From Rhizobium sp. Q54 (lineage in GTDB: Bacteria > Pseudomonadota > Alphaproteobacteria > SHVZ01), in contig CAMBVS010000019.1 in NCBI GenBank assembly GCA_945871425.1, positions 1 through 60,841 of the forward strand: a stretch of 60,841 nucleotides of DNA, in the 5' to 3' direction. Under the pieces are notes generated by a model. That model was not told where the DNA came from and did no database searches. It saw nothing but the letters and a program-made list of their open reading frames with translations. Within the stretch, counting starts at the first letter, position 1; every line of letters begins with the position of its first letter. Below are positions 45,331 to 53,577 of this stretch, piece after piece. The translations under genes and the position numbers were made by a program.

Positions 45331-47673
45331 ATGCAGAAAGGATCGAGCAGGCCGGGGATCGCCCTCGGCACCAAGGCCGTGACGCTGTCGCGTCTCGCCC
45401 CCGTCATCCGCTCTGCGCGGATCTTGCCGCTCCGGTATTTCAGCGTCGCCGACTGGTGTGCCGATTCCAGCGCCGTACTTGCCGGCCTCGCCTCGGAGCA
45501 CTGGTCCGAGAAACCCATGATCGTGCGCAGCAGCGCACGAGACGAAGACTCCGGCCACTCTTCCGAGGCCGGCCGCTACCTCTCCGTCGCCGATGTCTCC
45601 GGCGTGGCGGCTCTCACCGAGGCCATTGGCCGCGTGATCCAGTCCTACGGCAGCGCGGAGCCGGAGGATCAGGTGCTGGTGCAGCCGATGCTCGGACGTA
45701 TCGACATCAGCGGTGTTGCGTTCACCCGCGATCCCAATACCGGCAGCCCCTATCTCGTCATCAACTATGACGATCGCGGCGATCCGACTGCGGTCACCGG
45801 CGGCCGAACCGATCGATTGCAGACGTTCGTTTTCTGGAAGCACGGGAATGGCCCTTGCCCGGCCGAACTGGCACCGGTTGTGACCATGCTGAAGGAGCTC
45901 GAGGATCTGCTAGGCACGGACTCCCTCGACGTCGAGTTCGCCACCGACAAGGAAGGCGTCGTCCTGCTGCAAGCCCGGCCGCTACTGACCGGGGCGAGAC
46001 AGGCGATCAAGCTGGAGACGCAGAAGCGGGCAATCCGGGCCATTTCCGAGCGGATCGCGAAGGGCGTGCGTCCCCATCCCTATCTCTCCGGCGATCGCAC
46101 CTTGTACGGCGTGATGCCGGACTGGAATCCGGCCGAGATCATCGGCCTCAGACCGCGGCCACTTGCGCTCTCGCTCTACCGCGACCTCGTCACCGATTCG
46201 ATCTGGGCCTATCAGCGCGACAATTACGGCTACCGCAATCTTCGCAGCTTTCCCTTGATGGTGCATTTCGAGGGGCTGCCGTATATCGACGTCCGCATCA
46301 GCATGAACTCGTTCGTGCCCCGCGACCTGGATGAGGGCATCGCCAGCCGGCTGGTGAACTACTATCTCGACCGCCTGGCGTCAGCACCGGAACTGCACGA
46401 CAAGGTCGAGTTCGAGATCGTCTTCTCCTGCTATACGTTCGATCTGCCGAAACGCCTGGAGCAACTCGGCCAGCACGGCTTCTCCGCAGACGATCGCAAG
46501 GCGATCACAGACAGCCTCAAACGACTGACCGAGCGGATCATCCACCGCGATCAGGGTCTCTGGGTCCAGGACAGCCGCAAGGTCCGCCTGCTCGAGGGGC
46601 GCCGCCAGCGCATCATGGACGCCGAACTCGATACGGTCGCGCGCATCTACTGGCTGCTTGAGGACTGCAAACGCTACGGCACCCTGCCCTTCGCCGGCCT
46701 TGCGCGCGCCGGCTTCATCGCCGTCCAGATCCTGAATTCGCTCGTCGCCATCGGTTTGCTGACCCACGCCGAATACGGACGCTTCATGCTCGGCCTGAAG
46801 ACGGTCGGGAGCCGTTTGACTCGGGACTTCCGGCGCCTGGACCGGGCGGCGTTTCTCGCCGAATACGGTCACCTGCGGCCGGGGACCTACGACATCCTCT
46901 CCCCACGCTACGACGAAGCACCGGATCTCTACTTCGACTGGTCCGCTCCGCGGCCGAGCGAGACACCAGAGGGCGAGCGATTTTCCTTGTCGCTGGGGCA
47001 GATGCGGGGGATCGAGCGCCACCTGGCGGAAGTCGGGATCGAGACCAGCGTCATCAACCTCTTCGACTTCCTCGAGACCGCGATCGAGGAGCGCGAATAC
47101 GCCAAGTTCTCGTTCTCGCGAAGTCTCAGCGACGCGCTCGTGCTGCTCCGCGAGCTCGGCGACGCGCATGGATTCTCGGCCGACGAAATGTCCTACGCCA
47201 ATATCGGCATCATGCACGAGGTCATGGCGTCGAGCGCCGACGCGGCGGAGCTCCTGGGGGCATCGATCGAACGTGGACGCGAACGCCATGCGGTGACCCG
47301 GAGCCTGTCGCTTCCACCCCTGATCGCGGCGCCTGAGGACGTCCTCTCCTTCCATCTGCAGTCGACCCAGCCGAATTTCATCGGGCAAGAGTCGGTTCGC
47401 GCGCCGGTCAAGAGCTGCCAGGACCCGGAGTCCATGCGTGGCGCCATCGTCGCCATCCCCAGTGCCGACCCAGGCTTCGATTGGATATTCACCCGCGGCA
47501 TCGCCGGTTTCATCACCGCTTATGGCGGGGTCAATTCCCACATGGCGATCCGCGCCAACGAGCTCGGCCTGCCGGCGGTCATCGGCGCCGGAGAAGAGAT
47601 GTTCCGACGTTGGTCGACGGCGCGGATGCTGTTCATCGACTGCGGCAATCACCGTGTGGAAGTGCTCAGCTGA
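45331..47673 (+). CDS. PEP-synthase-like kinase, probable L-glutamine kinase
   Basis: 780 residues. The N-terminal ATP-grasp of the PPDK/PEP-synthase type has MIVRSSARDEDSGHSSEAGRY, VLVQPMLGRIDISGVAFTRDPNTG and DVEFATDKEGVVLLQARPL. A long middle domain of about 400 residues is not shared with PEP synthase. The C-terminal phosphohistidine swivel domain is GFITAYGGVNSHMAIRANE with the transfer histidine at residue 737. The PEP-binding TIM barrel is absent. This is the layout of Cj1418, which phosphorylates the amide nitrogen of L-glutamine using ATP (AMP and phosphate released). Rifampin phosphotransferase shares the layout but not this neighbourhood. ATG 45331 has AAGG at 45321; ATG 45301 would overlap the methyltransferase gene. 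Confidence 0.85.
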   Translation: MQKGSSRPGIALGTKAVTLSRLAPVIRSARILPLRYFSVADWCADSSAVLAGLASEHWSEKPMIVRSSARDEDSGHSSEAGRYLSVADVSGVAALTEAIGRVIQSYGSAEPEDQVLVQPMLGRIDISGVAFTRDPNTGSPYLVINYDDRGDPTAVTGGRTDRLQTFVFWKHGNGPCPAELAPVVTMLKELEDLLGTDSLDVEFATDKEGVVLLQARPLLTGARQAIKLETQKRAIRAISERIAKGVRPHPYLSGDRTLYGVMPDWNPAEIIGLRPRPLALSLYRDLVTDSIWAYQRDNYGYRNLRSFPLMVHFEGLPYIDVRISMNSFVPRDLDEGIASRLVNYYLDRLASAPELHDKVEFEIVFSCYTFDLPKRLEQLGQHGFSADDRKAITDSLKRLTERIIHRDQGLWVQDSRKVRLLEGRRQRIMDAELDTVARIYWLLEDCKRYGTLPFAGLARAGFIAVQILNSLVAIGLLTHAEYGRFMLGLKTVGSRLTRDFRRLDRAAFLAEYGHLRPGTYDILSPRYDEAPDLYFDWSAPRPSETPEGERFSLSLGQMRGIERHLAEVGIETSVINLFDFLETAIEEREYAKFSFSRSLSDALVLLRELGDAHGFSADEMSYANIGIMHEVMASSADAAELLGASIERGRERHAVTRSLSLPPLIAAPEDVLSFHLQSTQPNFIGQESVRAPVKSCQDPESMRGAIVAIPSADPGFDWIFTRGIAGFITAYGGVNSHMAIRANELGLPAVIGAGEEMFRRWSTARMLFIDCGNHRVEVLS

Positions 47674-47674
47674 G

Positions 47675-48280
47675 ATGCATCTGGTCGCCGTCACGCAGAG
47701 GGTCGACATCGTCCCGCGGCGAGGAGAGCGGCGCGATGCCCTCGATCAGAGCTGGACCAGGCTCCTGGCTGCCTGCGGCCTGGTAGCCATGCCGATGCCG
47801 AACCGCCCGGCGACCGCGGCGGCGATGCTCGAAGCCAACGGCATGACCGGCCTGTTGCTGACTGGTGGCAACGACCTCTCGCATTACGGCGGTGACGCAC
47901 CAGAACGCGACGAGACCGAACACCTGTTGCTGCGTCTGGCGCGCGAGCGCCATCTGCCGGTCCTCGGCGTGTGCCGCGGCATGCAGGTGATCCAGGATGC
48001 CTTCGGCGTGCCACTGGTAACCGTCTCCGGTCACGTCGCCAAACGTCATCGCGTCGAGGGGGTGCTGCCGACGGCCGAGGTCAACAGTTTCCACGGCTAT
48101 GGAACCCTTGAGAGCGTCGACGAGCTGGAGGTAATGGGACGGGCTCCCGACGGCGTCGTCGAAGCGATCCGTCATCGCGCCGAACCCATCCTCGGGCAGA
48201 TGTGGCATCCCGAGCGGGAGTCACCCTATGCCGCCGCCGATCTCGCGCGCATCCGCCGCCATTTCGGAGGGACGCCGTGA
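47675..48280 (+). CDS. C26-type gamma-glutamyl hydrolase, probable gamma-glutamyl-CDP-amidate hydrolase
   Basis: 201 residues, class I glutamine-amidotransferase fold. The catalytic triad is intact: Cys100 (VLGVCRGMQ), His178 and Glu180 (QMWHPERE); LLLTGGNDLSHYGG forms the oxyanion loop. C. jejuni Cj1417 of this family removes glutamate from gamma-glutamyl-CDP-amidate, leaving cytidine diphosphoramidate. The gene starts one base after the glutamine-kinase stop, and its stop overlaps the nucleotidyltransferase start (GTGA). PuuD-like gamma-glutamyl-GABA hydrolase is the nearest alternative, but no puu genes are present. Confidence 0.87.
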   Translation: MHLVAVTQRVDIVPRRGERRDALDQSWTRLLAACGLVAMPMPNRPATAAAMLEANGMTGLLLTGGNDLSHYGGDAPERDETEHLLLRLARERHLPVLGVCRGMQVIQDAFGVPLVTVSGHVAKRHRVEGVLPTAEVNSFHGYGTLESVDELEVMGRAPDGVVEAIRHRAEPILGQMWHPERESPYAAADLARIRRHFGGTP

Positions 48281-49020
48281 ATGCCGTGATCCTGGCCGCC
48301 GGACGCGGCAGCCGATTGGGCGATCTGACGGAGGATCGGCCGAAGTGCCTGGTCGAGCTGGGCGGCCGCCCCCTCATCGACTGGCAGACGGAGGCACTGA
48401 CACGAGCCGGCATCGGCGAGATCGGGATCGTGCGGGGATATCGCGGCGACAGGCTCTCGGGCTACGGCGACCGCCGGTTTGACAATCCGCGTTGGGCGGA
48501 GACGAACATGGTCGCCTCGCTGCTCGCCGCGGAGGAGTGGCTGTCCGAGGCGCCCGTTGTCGTCAGCTATGCGGACATCGTCTATGGCCCTGCCACGGTG
48601 CGGGCGCTCGTGGCCGCACCCTCGGCACCGATCACCATCAGCTACGACGAGGATTGGCTCTGGCTGTGGCGTCAGCGCTTTCCCGACCCGCTCAGCGATG
48701 CAGAGAGCTTCCGCATGGACGGAGACCGCATCACCGACATCGGTCGGCGCGCCAGCGACCTTCGGGAGATCGAGGGCCAGTACATGGGGCTGCTCCGCTT
48801 CGAGCCCGATGGCTGGCAGGCCGTGCGGGATCTGGTGAACGGAATGGGGACGAACGAGGTCGATCGGCTCGACATGACGTCGCTGCTTCGGTGCCTCATC
48901 GACCGGGGTATCGGAGTTCGGGGCGTCGCCGCGATCGGCCGCTGGGGGGAAGTCGACAGTGTAAGCGATCTCAGGCTTTATGAGACCCTGATTACCCGCA
49001 AGGAGTTCGCGCTGGCATGA
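48277..49020 (+). CDS. Nucleotidyltransferase, probable CTP:phosphoglutamine cytidylyltransferase
   Basis: 247 residues, GT-A-like NTP transferase. The N-terminal NTP-binding signature AVILAAGRGSRLGDLTEDRPKCLVELGGRPLIDWQ (with the two conserved lysine/arginine positions) and a metal-binding SYADIVYG are present. It belongs with the phosphocholine-cytidylyltransferase-like group, and Cj1416 has the same fold. Cj1416 joins CMP to L-glutamine phosphate, releasing pyrophosphate. GTG 48277 overlaps the preceding stop. It is the last gene of the cassette, 21 bases from the convergent sulfotransferase-like gene. Confidence 0.87.
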   Translation: MNAVILAAGRGSRLGDLTEDRPKCLVELGGRPLIDWQTEALTRAGIGEIGIVRGYRGDRLSGYGDRRFDNPRWAETNMVASLLAAEEWLSEAPVVVSYADIVYGPATVRALVAAPSAPITISYDEDWLWLWRQRFPDPLSDAESFRMDGDRITDIGRRASDLREIEGQYMGLLRFEPDGWQAVRDLVNGMGTNEVDRLDMTSLLRCLIDRGIGVRGVAAIGRWGEVDSVSDLRLYETLITRKEFALA

Positions 49021-49041
49021 CGCCGCGCCAAGAAGAACGGC

Positions 49042-49791
49042 TCAAGAAGCATCCCCGTCCGGCGGGTACCCCAACGCCCTAAGCTCGCGGCCGTAGAGCA
49101 CTTCGCACTTTCGCGCGAGATCCTTGCTGAAGTGCTTCTTCCACTCACCGCTCACCCCTTTCCTGAACATGTATTGGGATCGAATGATCTCGCCATCGTC
49201 GCCCCGCTTGCGCCCTGTCACCCTCTCGAAGCTGTGCTTCTCGATGACGGCGGCAATCTCGACAGGAGACAGCGGCTTACCGGCCAGCGCCGGGTCGACC
49301 GCGGTGTAGTCGATATGGGGAAGTATCCGGTCGATAAGGCCCGCAGTGTCCTGCTTCATCTGCTCGAACGTGATGACCAGGCAGCCGGAATCGACCCATT
49401 GCCTCGCCTCCCTGACCTGTACTGGCAGGAGGACAAGGACCAGCATCTCAAGTATGGCATCGAACGTCCGGTCGGCGGCAAAACCTCGTTTCTGATAGTC
49501 GAAGGCGATCGACACGGCAACGTCTCGGGGATCGCGATGGAGGTATATGAACCGGTACCTCTCGCTCCCCACTAGGCCGTCAAACGTCCCGATCGCGTCA
49601 TGCGTCCAGTGATAGAACGGCTGTCGGATCTGGCCGCCCGCAAGTTCTTGGCGAAATCTGGCCGACGTCTCCTCGGGACCGAACGGCGTCAGGAAGTAAC
49701 CCTTGTGCGACAGCAGGTCCTGCAGGATCGGATCGATCCCGGACGCGCCCGCATTCTGAAAGCTGCAGAAGATGACGTTCGGCGCCGCCAT
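49042..49791 (-). CDS. Sulfotransferase-fold protein, candidate phosphoramidate transferase
   Basis: 249 residues. The 3'-phosphate-binding site of sulfotransferases is preserved: Arg86 and Ser94 in YLHRDPRDVAVS (normal eight-residue spacing) and the FRKGVSGEWKKHF block (Arg210-Lys211-Gly212). The N-terminal loop, usually PKSGTTW with a lysine touching the phosphosulfate, reads SFQNAGASGID, so that lysine is missing. No signal peptide. The donor made by the neighbouring cassette would be a 3'-phospho-nucleotide like PAPS, so this protein may transfer phosphoramidate rather than sulfate; this is inference. It lies 63 bases downstream of gloA on the lpx-operon strand. ATG 49791 has only a weak ribosome-binding site. 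Confidence 0.72.
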   Translation of the reverse strand: MAAPNVIFCSFQNAGASGIDPILQDLLSHKGYFLTPFGPEETSARFRQELAGGQIRQPFYHWTHDAIGTFDGLVGSERYRFIYLHRDPRDVAVSIAFDYQKRGFAADRTFDAILEMLVLVLLPVQVREARQWVDSGCLVITFEQMKQDTAGLIDRILPHIDYTAVDPALAGKPLSPVEIAAVIEKHSFERVTGRKRGDDGEIIRSQYMFRKGVSGEWKKHFSKDLARKCEVLYGRELRALGYPPDGDAS

Positions 49792-49854
49792 GATGCACTC
49801 GCGTGAAGCCAGGGAGTTCGACAGCGTGGGTGAAACGCCGCCCGCATCCGAGCG

Positions 49855-50295
49855 TCAGGCGGCCTTCCGTTCGATCAGCTCGATCTTGTAGCCATCCGGG
49901 TCCTCGACGAACGCGATCACCGAACCGCCATGCTTCATCGGCCCCGGCGGACGCGGGATCTTGACGCCTTCCTTGGCGAGCGTCTCGCAGACGCCGTAGA
50001 TGTCGGGAACGCCGATCGCCAGGTGGCCGAAGCCGGAGCCGATCGTGTAGGGCTCCTTCTGGTCCCAGTTGTGGGTGAGCTCGACCACCGCGCCGGCGGA
50101 CTCATCGCCATATCCCACAAAGGCCAGCGTGAAGCGGCCGGTCTCGTAGTCCTTGCGCCGGAGCAGGCTCATGCCGAGCAGGCGGGTGTAGAAGTCGACC
50201 GACTTGTCGAGGTCGAGCACCCGCACCATCGTGTGCAGCATGCGGAACTTGCTGGCATCGAGCTTGGCCGGACGTTCGCTCACCTGGGCGCTCAT
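49855..50295 (-). CDS. gloA: Lactoylglutathione lyase (glyoxalase I)
   Basis: 146 residues, VOC fold with two beta-alpha-beta-beta-beta modules. It isomerises the methylglyoxal-glutathione hemithioacetal to lactoylglutathione. The family features MLHTMVRVLDLDKSVDFYTRLLGM, VVELTHNW, GFGHLAIGV and FVEDPDGYKIELIE supply the expected His/Glu metal ligands. It lies 16 bases downstream of lpxB on the same strand and may be read with it. Confidence 0.94.
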   Translation of the reverse strand: MSAQVSERPAKLDASKFRMLHTMVRVLDLDKSVDFYTRLLGMSLLRRKDYETGRFTLAFVGYGDESAGAVVELTHNWDQKEPYTIGSGFGHLAIGVPDIYGVCETLAKEGVKIPRPPGPMKHGGSVIAFVEDPDGYKIELIERKAA

Positions 50296-50311
50296 AGGCG
50301 GATCCTTTCGA

Positions 50312-51484
50312 CTAGGGAGAAGAAAGCTTAGCGCGCCGCCCGATCAGGTCGAGCAGGATTTTCGCCGCTCGCGTCGACGGCGGCGGCCCGCCGCGGCCAA
50401 GTAGCCGCGCCGCCTCCCTGCTCGCTTCGACCTGCGCCCGCCTCGCCTCCGGGTCGCCGAGCAACCGGCCGACCTCGACGGCGATCAGCTCCGGCCGGCA
50501 CTTGTCCTGAAGGAACTCGGCGATCACGTTCCGCTGGAGCAGGATGTTGGTCATGACGATCGACGGCACCTTCACCATCATCCGGCCGATCGCGTAGGAA
50601 AGGCGGGAGACCCGGTAGGCGATGGCGAAGGGAACGCCGGCGACCGCGAGCTCCAGGTTCACCGTGCCCGACGCGGCGAGCGCCGCGGTCGCGGCGGCGA
50701 AGGCGTGGTGCTTCTCCTCGATGCTCTCGACCACGACCGGCGAACCGGACCAGCCGGCGACCGCGGCCGTCACCAGCGGCGCCACCGAGGCCATGGTCGG
50801 AACCACGATGCGGAGCGACGGCCGCTCCGCCACGAGCAACCTCACCGTCTCGCCGAAGACCGGCAGGAGGCGACTGACCTCGCCGATGCGGCTTCCTGGA
50901 AGGACGCAGAGAACGGGCGCGTCGCCGAGGCCGTGGCGTGCGCGAAATCCGGTGCCGTCCGGCGCAATGCCGTCCTGCTCGACCACCGAATGGCCGACGA
51001 AGCTCGCCGGCAGCCCGACCTTCTCGAAATAGGGCAGCTCGAAAGGCAGGATGCAGAGGAGGTGATCGAGGAAGCCCGCGATCATCTTCGCCCGCCGCGG
51101 CCGCCACGCCCAGACCGTCGGCGCCACATAATGGACGAGCAGCGCGCCGCTTCCTTTCAGCTTCTTCTGCACGCGGAATGAGAAGGCGGGCGCGTCGATG
51201 GTGACGACCGCGTCCGGCCCCATCGCCTTCGCGGCGGCGATGGTCTCACGGACGCGCCTCAGCACGCGGGCGATGTGCGGCACGATCTCGACGATGCCCA
51301 TGATGTTAAGCTCGCCGAAGGGAACCAGGCTCGCGAGCCCCTCTCCCGCCATCGCCGGCCCGCCGACGCCGGCGAAGCGAACGCGTCCTCCGGTCTCCTC
51401 CTTGAGCGCGCGCATGAGCCTGGCGCCGAGGCCGTCGGCGGAGGCTTCGGCGGCGACCAGGAAGATCAGCGGGCCTTCGGTCAC
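50312..51484 (-). CDS. lpxB: Lipid-A-disaccharide synthase
   Basis: 390 residues, GT19 glycosyltransferase joining UDP-2,3-diacylglucosamine and lipid X at the inner membrane. Seen are the N-terminal AAEASADGLGARL, the FAGVGGPAM segment, HYVAPTVWAWRPRRAK, VGHSVVE, LPGSRIGEV and the C-terminal SGTVNLELAVAGVPFAIAYR donor-binding region. ATGA overlap with lpxI. Length is normal. Confidence 0.97.
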   Translation of the reverse strand: MTEGPLIFLVAAEASADGLGARLMRALKEETGGRVRFAGVGGPAMAGEGLASLVPFGELNIMGIVEIVPHIARVLRRVRETIAAAKAMGPDAVVTIDAPAFSFRVQKKLKGSGALLVHYVAPTVWAWRPRRAKMIAGFLDHLLCILPFELPYFEKVGLPASFVGHSVVEQDGIAPDGTGFRARHGLGDAPVLCVLPGSRIGEVSRLLPVFGETVRLLVAERPSLRIVVPTMASVAPLVTAAVAGWSGSPVVVESIEEKHHAFAAATAALAASGTVNLELAVAGVPFAIAYRVSRLSYAIGRMMVKVPSIVMTNILLQRNVIAEFLQDKCRPELIAVEVGRLLGDPEARRAQVEASREAARLLGRGGPPPSTRAAKILLDLIGRRAKLSSP

Positions 51485-52341
51485 CGGCGCTCGAAGCCGT
51501 AGACGAACAGGCCGAGCCGGTCCGCCGCCTGGCCGATCGCGTCGCGGTCGAGGACGATGGTGCCGCCGGCCTCGACGGCGACGCCGCTCAAGCCGGCGCG
51601 GTGCGCGCGTTCGACCGTGCGGCTGCCGATGGTCGGAAGATCGACCCGGCTCTCCTGGCCTGGCTTCGGCATCTTGACCAGCACGCCGCCGCGCCCCTCG
51701 CGATGGAGGTCATGGCAGCGCTCCATCAGCCGGTCCGTTCCTTCCACCGCCTCGACGCCGAGGACGACGCCCTGCTGGATCACCACCGCCTGGCCGATAT
51801 CGAGGCCGCCGAGGGCCTTCAGGATCTCGATGCCGCGATCGATGTCGGCCATCGCTTCCTCATCGGGCGCGTTCCTGCCGAAGGCACCCGCCGGCGCCAG
51901 CAGCGTCGGCAGGATTGCCTCGGCGCCGATGACGTGAAACCCCTCGGTCTCCAGCTCCTGGATCACCGCGGAGAGCAGGCCGTCGTCGCCCCAGGCGCGG
52001 CGGCCGACGCGGGCGAAGAACTGCAGGCCCCGCCAGTCCGGCCGGAAGGCCATGGGAGAGCGCCGGCGGACCGGACCGGCCAGCACCAGCTCGGCGCACC
52101 CGGCCTGCTTCAGGAGGCCGATCGCCTTGCCGACGGCGCCGACCCGGACCCAGGCATGATCGGTGCCCTCGACCGTCGCCGGCTCGGTCTCGCCGTCGAA
52201 GGCCAGCACGAAGAACGGCCGCGCCTCGGCCAGGCAGGTCTCCACCAGCCGACGCGGCAGCGGCCCCGACCCGGCGAGGATGCCGAGCCTAGGCGCCGGC
52301 GCCGTTCTTGGGCTGGCAGATCGGGCGATTGGCGTCGGCAC
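51481..52341 (-). CDS. lpxI: UDP-2,3-diacylglucosamine pyrophosphatase LpxI
   Basis: 286 residues, DUF1009 family. LpxI cleaves UDP-2,3-diacylglucosamine to lipid X in alphaproteobacteria, replacing LpxH. The family start LGILAGSGPLPRRL, VGKAIGLLKQAGC and the C-terminal KMPKPGQESRVDLPTIGSRTV followed by GVAVEAGGTI are clear. The only usable start is GTG 52341, which makes the gene overlap the 3' end of lpxA by 53 bases. No LpxH or LpxG gene is nearby, so this should be the cell's pyrophosphatase for lipid A. Confidence 0.96.
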   Translation of the reverse strand: MPTPIARSASPRTAPAPRLGILAGSGPLPRRLVETCLAEARPFFVLAFDGETEPATVEGTDHAWVRVGAVGKAIGLLKQAGCAELVLAGPVRRRSPMAFRPDWRGLQFFARVGRRAWGDDGLLSAVIQELETEGFHVIGAEAILPTLLAPAGAFGRNAPDEEAMADIDRGIEILKALGGLDIGQAVVIQQGVVLGVEAVEGTDRLMERCHDLHREGRGGVLVKMPKPGQESRVDLPTIGSRTVERAHRAGLSGVAVEAGGTIVLDRDAIGQAADRLGLFVYGFERR

Positions 52342-53089
52342 GGATGAACTCGACGATGTCCATCACCACCTTCATCTTGCCGAACAGCTCGGTCACGTCG
52401 TCGAGCCGCTCGACGAGCGTGCCCTCAGCCGCAAACAGCATGCGGTAGGCAGCACGGAGCGCGTGGATTTCGTCGCGCGAGAAGCCGCGGCGCTTCAGGC
52501 CGACCAGGTTGAGGCCGGCCAGGCGCGCGCGATCGCCCATCACCAGGCCGTAGGGGATGACGTCGCCCTCGACACCGGTCATGCCGCCGACCATGGCGTA
52601 TTGCCCGATGCGGACGTACTGATGCACCGCCGACAGGCCACCGAGGATTGCGTAGTCGCCGACGTGGACGTGGCCGCCGAGCGTGGCGTTGTTGATCAGC
52701 GTCACCTGCTTGCCGAGCTTGCAGTCATGCGCGACGTGGCAGCCGATCATCAAGAGGCAGCCTTCCCCGACCTCGGTCAGAAGGCCGCCGCCTGCGGTGC
52801 CGGGATGCAGCGTCGCGTGCTCGCGGATGATGGTTCCCTTGCCAATGACGAGGCGGGAGGGCTCGCCCTGGTACTTGCGATCCTGCGGCGGCAGGCCGAC
52901 GGCGGCGAACGGAAAGATCCGCGTCCCCTCACCGATCTCGGTGTGGCCGGCGACGACCACATGGCTCACCAGCTCGATATCATCGGCGAGCGCGACATCG
53001 GCGCCGACCGTGCAGTAGGGGCCGATCGTCACCCTTTCGCCGAGCCTCGCTTTGGCGTCGACGATCGCCGTCGGATGGATTTGGCTCAT
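52289..53089 (-). CDS. lpxA: UDP-N-acetylglucosamine acyltransferase
   Basis: 266 residues. The left-handed beta-helix of hexapeptide repeats at the N-terminus (IHPTAIVDAKARLGERVTIGPYC onward) includes GCHVAHDCKLG with the catalytic histidine, and the helical C-terminal domain follows. First step of lipid A synthesis, using 3-hydroxyacyl-ACP. Start TGATG-coupled to fabZ; its 3' end is overlapped by lpxI. Confidence 0.97.
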   Translation of the reverse strand: MSQIHPTAIVDAKARLGERVTIGPYCTVGADVALADDIELVSHVVVAGHTEIGEGTRIFPFAAVGLPPQDRKYQGEPSRLVIGKGTIIREHATLHPGTAGGGLLTEVGEGCLLMIGCHVAHDCKLGKQVTLINNATLGGHVHVGDYAILGGLSAVHQYVRIGQYAMVGGMTGVEGDVIPYGLVMGDRARLAGLNLVGLKRRGFSRDEIHALRAAYRMLFAAEGTLVERLDDVTELFGKMKVVMDIVEFIRADANRPICQPKNGAGA

Positions 53090-53574
53090 CAGTCGTCCAG
53101 GATCATCGCGGCATAGGTCGCCTCGGCCTTGAGCTGGCCCTCGACCTTGGCTTCGGCGGCGAACTTCCAGACATTGCCGCGGTGGCGCTCCTTGCGGACG
53201 TGGATCTCCAGACGCTCGCCCGGCATGACGGGCTTCCGGAACTTGGCGTTCTCGACGCTCATGAAATAGACGAGCTTGCCCTCGGAGGCGGCGCCGAGCG
53301 TCGAGACCACGAGGATCGCTGCCGTCTGCGCCATCGCCTCCACGATCAGCACGCCCGGCATCACCGGCATGCGCGGGAAATGGCCCTGGAAGAACGGCTC
53401 GTTGATCGAAACGCTCTTGATGCCGACGGCGCTGACGTTGGGGACGACGTCGATGACCTTGTCGATCATCAGCATCGGATAGCGGTGCGGGATCATTCGC
53501 ATGATCCCGTTGATGTCGATCTCGGCGACGGTCGGGCCGCTCGGGCCTTCCTGGGCGATCTTTACGTCGTTCAT
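53089..53574 (-). CDS. fabZ: 3-hydroxyacyl-ACP dehydratase
   Basis: 161 residues, hotdog fold. The active site is in [11 protein letters not shown] and [23 protein letters not shown], which hold the catalytic His and Glu. Dehydrates 3-hydroxyacyl-ACP in fatty-acid elongation and so competes with LpxA and LpxD for the same substrate, which is the reason for the conserved linkage. Located between lpxD and lpxA, TGATG to lpxA. Confidence 0.97.
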   Translation of the reverse strand: MNDVKIAQEGPSGPTVAEIDINGIMRMIPHRYPMLMIDKVIDVVPNVSAVGIKSVSINEPFFQGHFPRMPVMPGVLIVEAMAQTAAILVVSTLGAASEGKLVYFMSVENAKFRKPVMPGERLEIHVRKERHRGNVWKFAAEAKVEGQLKAEATYAAMILDD

Positions 53575-53577
53575 CGC

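Noticed and set aside
45331..47673. Pyruvate phosphate dikinase, PEP synthase or rifampin phosphotransferase
   Set aside because: No PEP-binding TIM barrel is present, and the four neighbouring genes point to glutamine kinase; rifampin phosphotransferase remains a weaker alternative.
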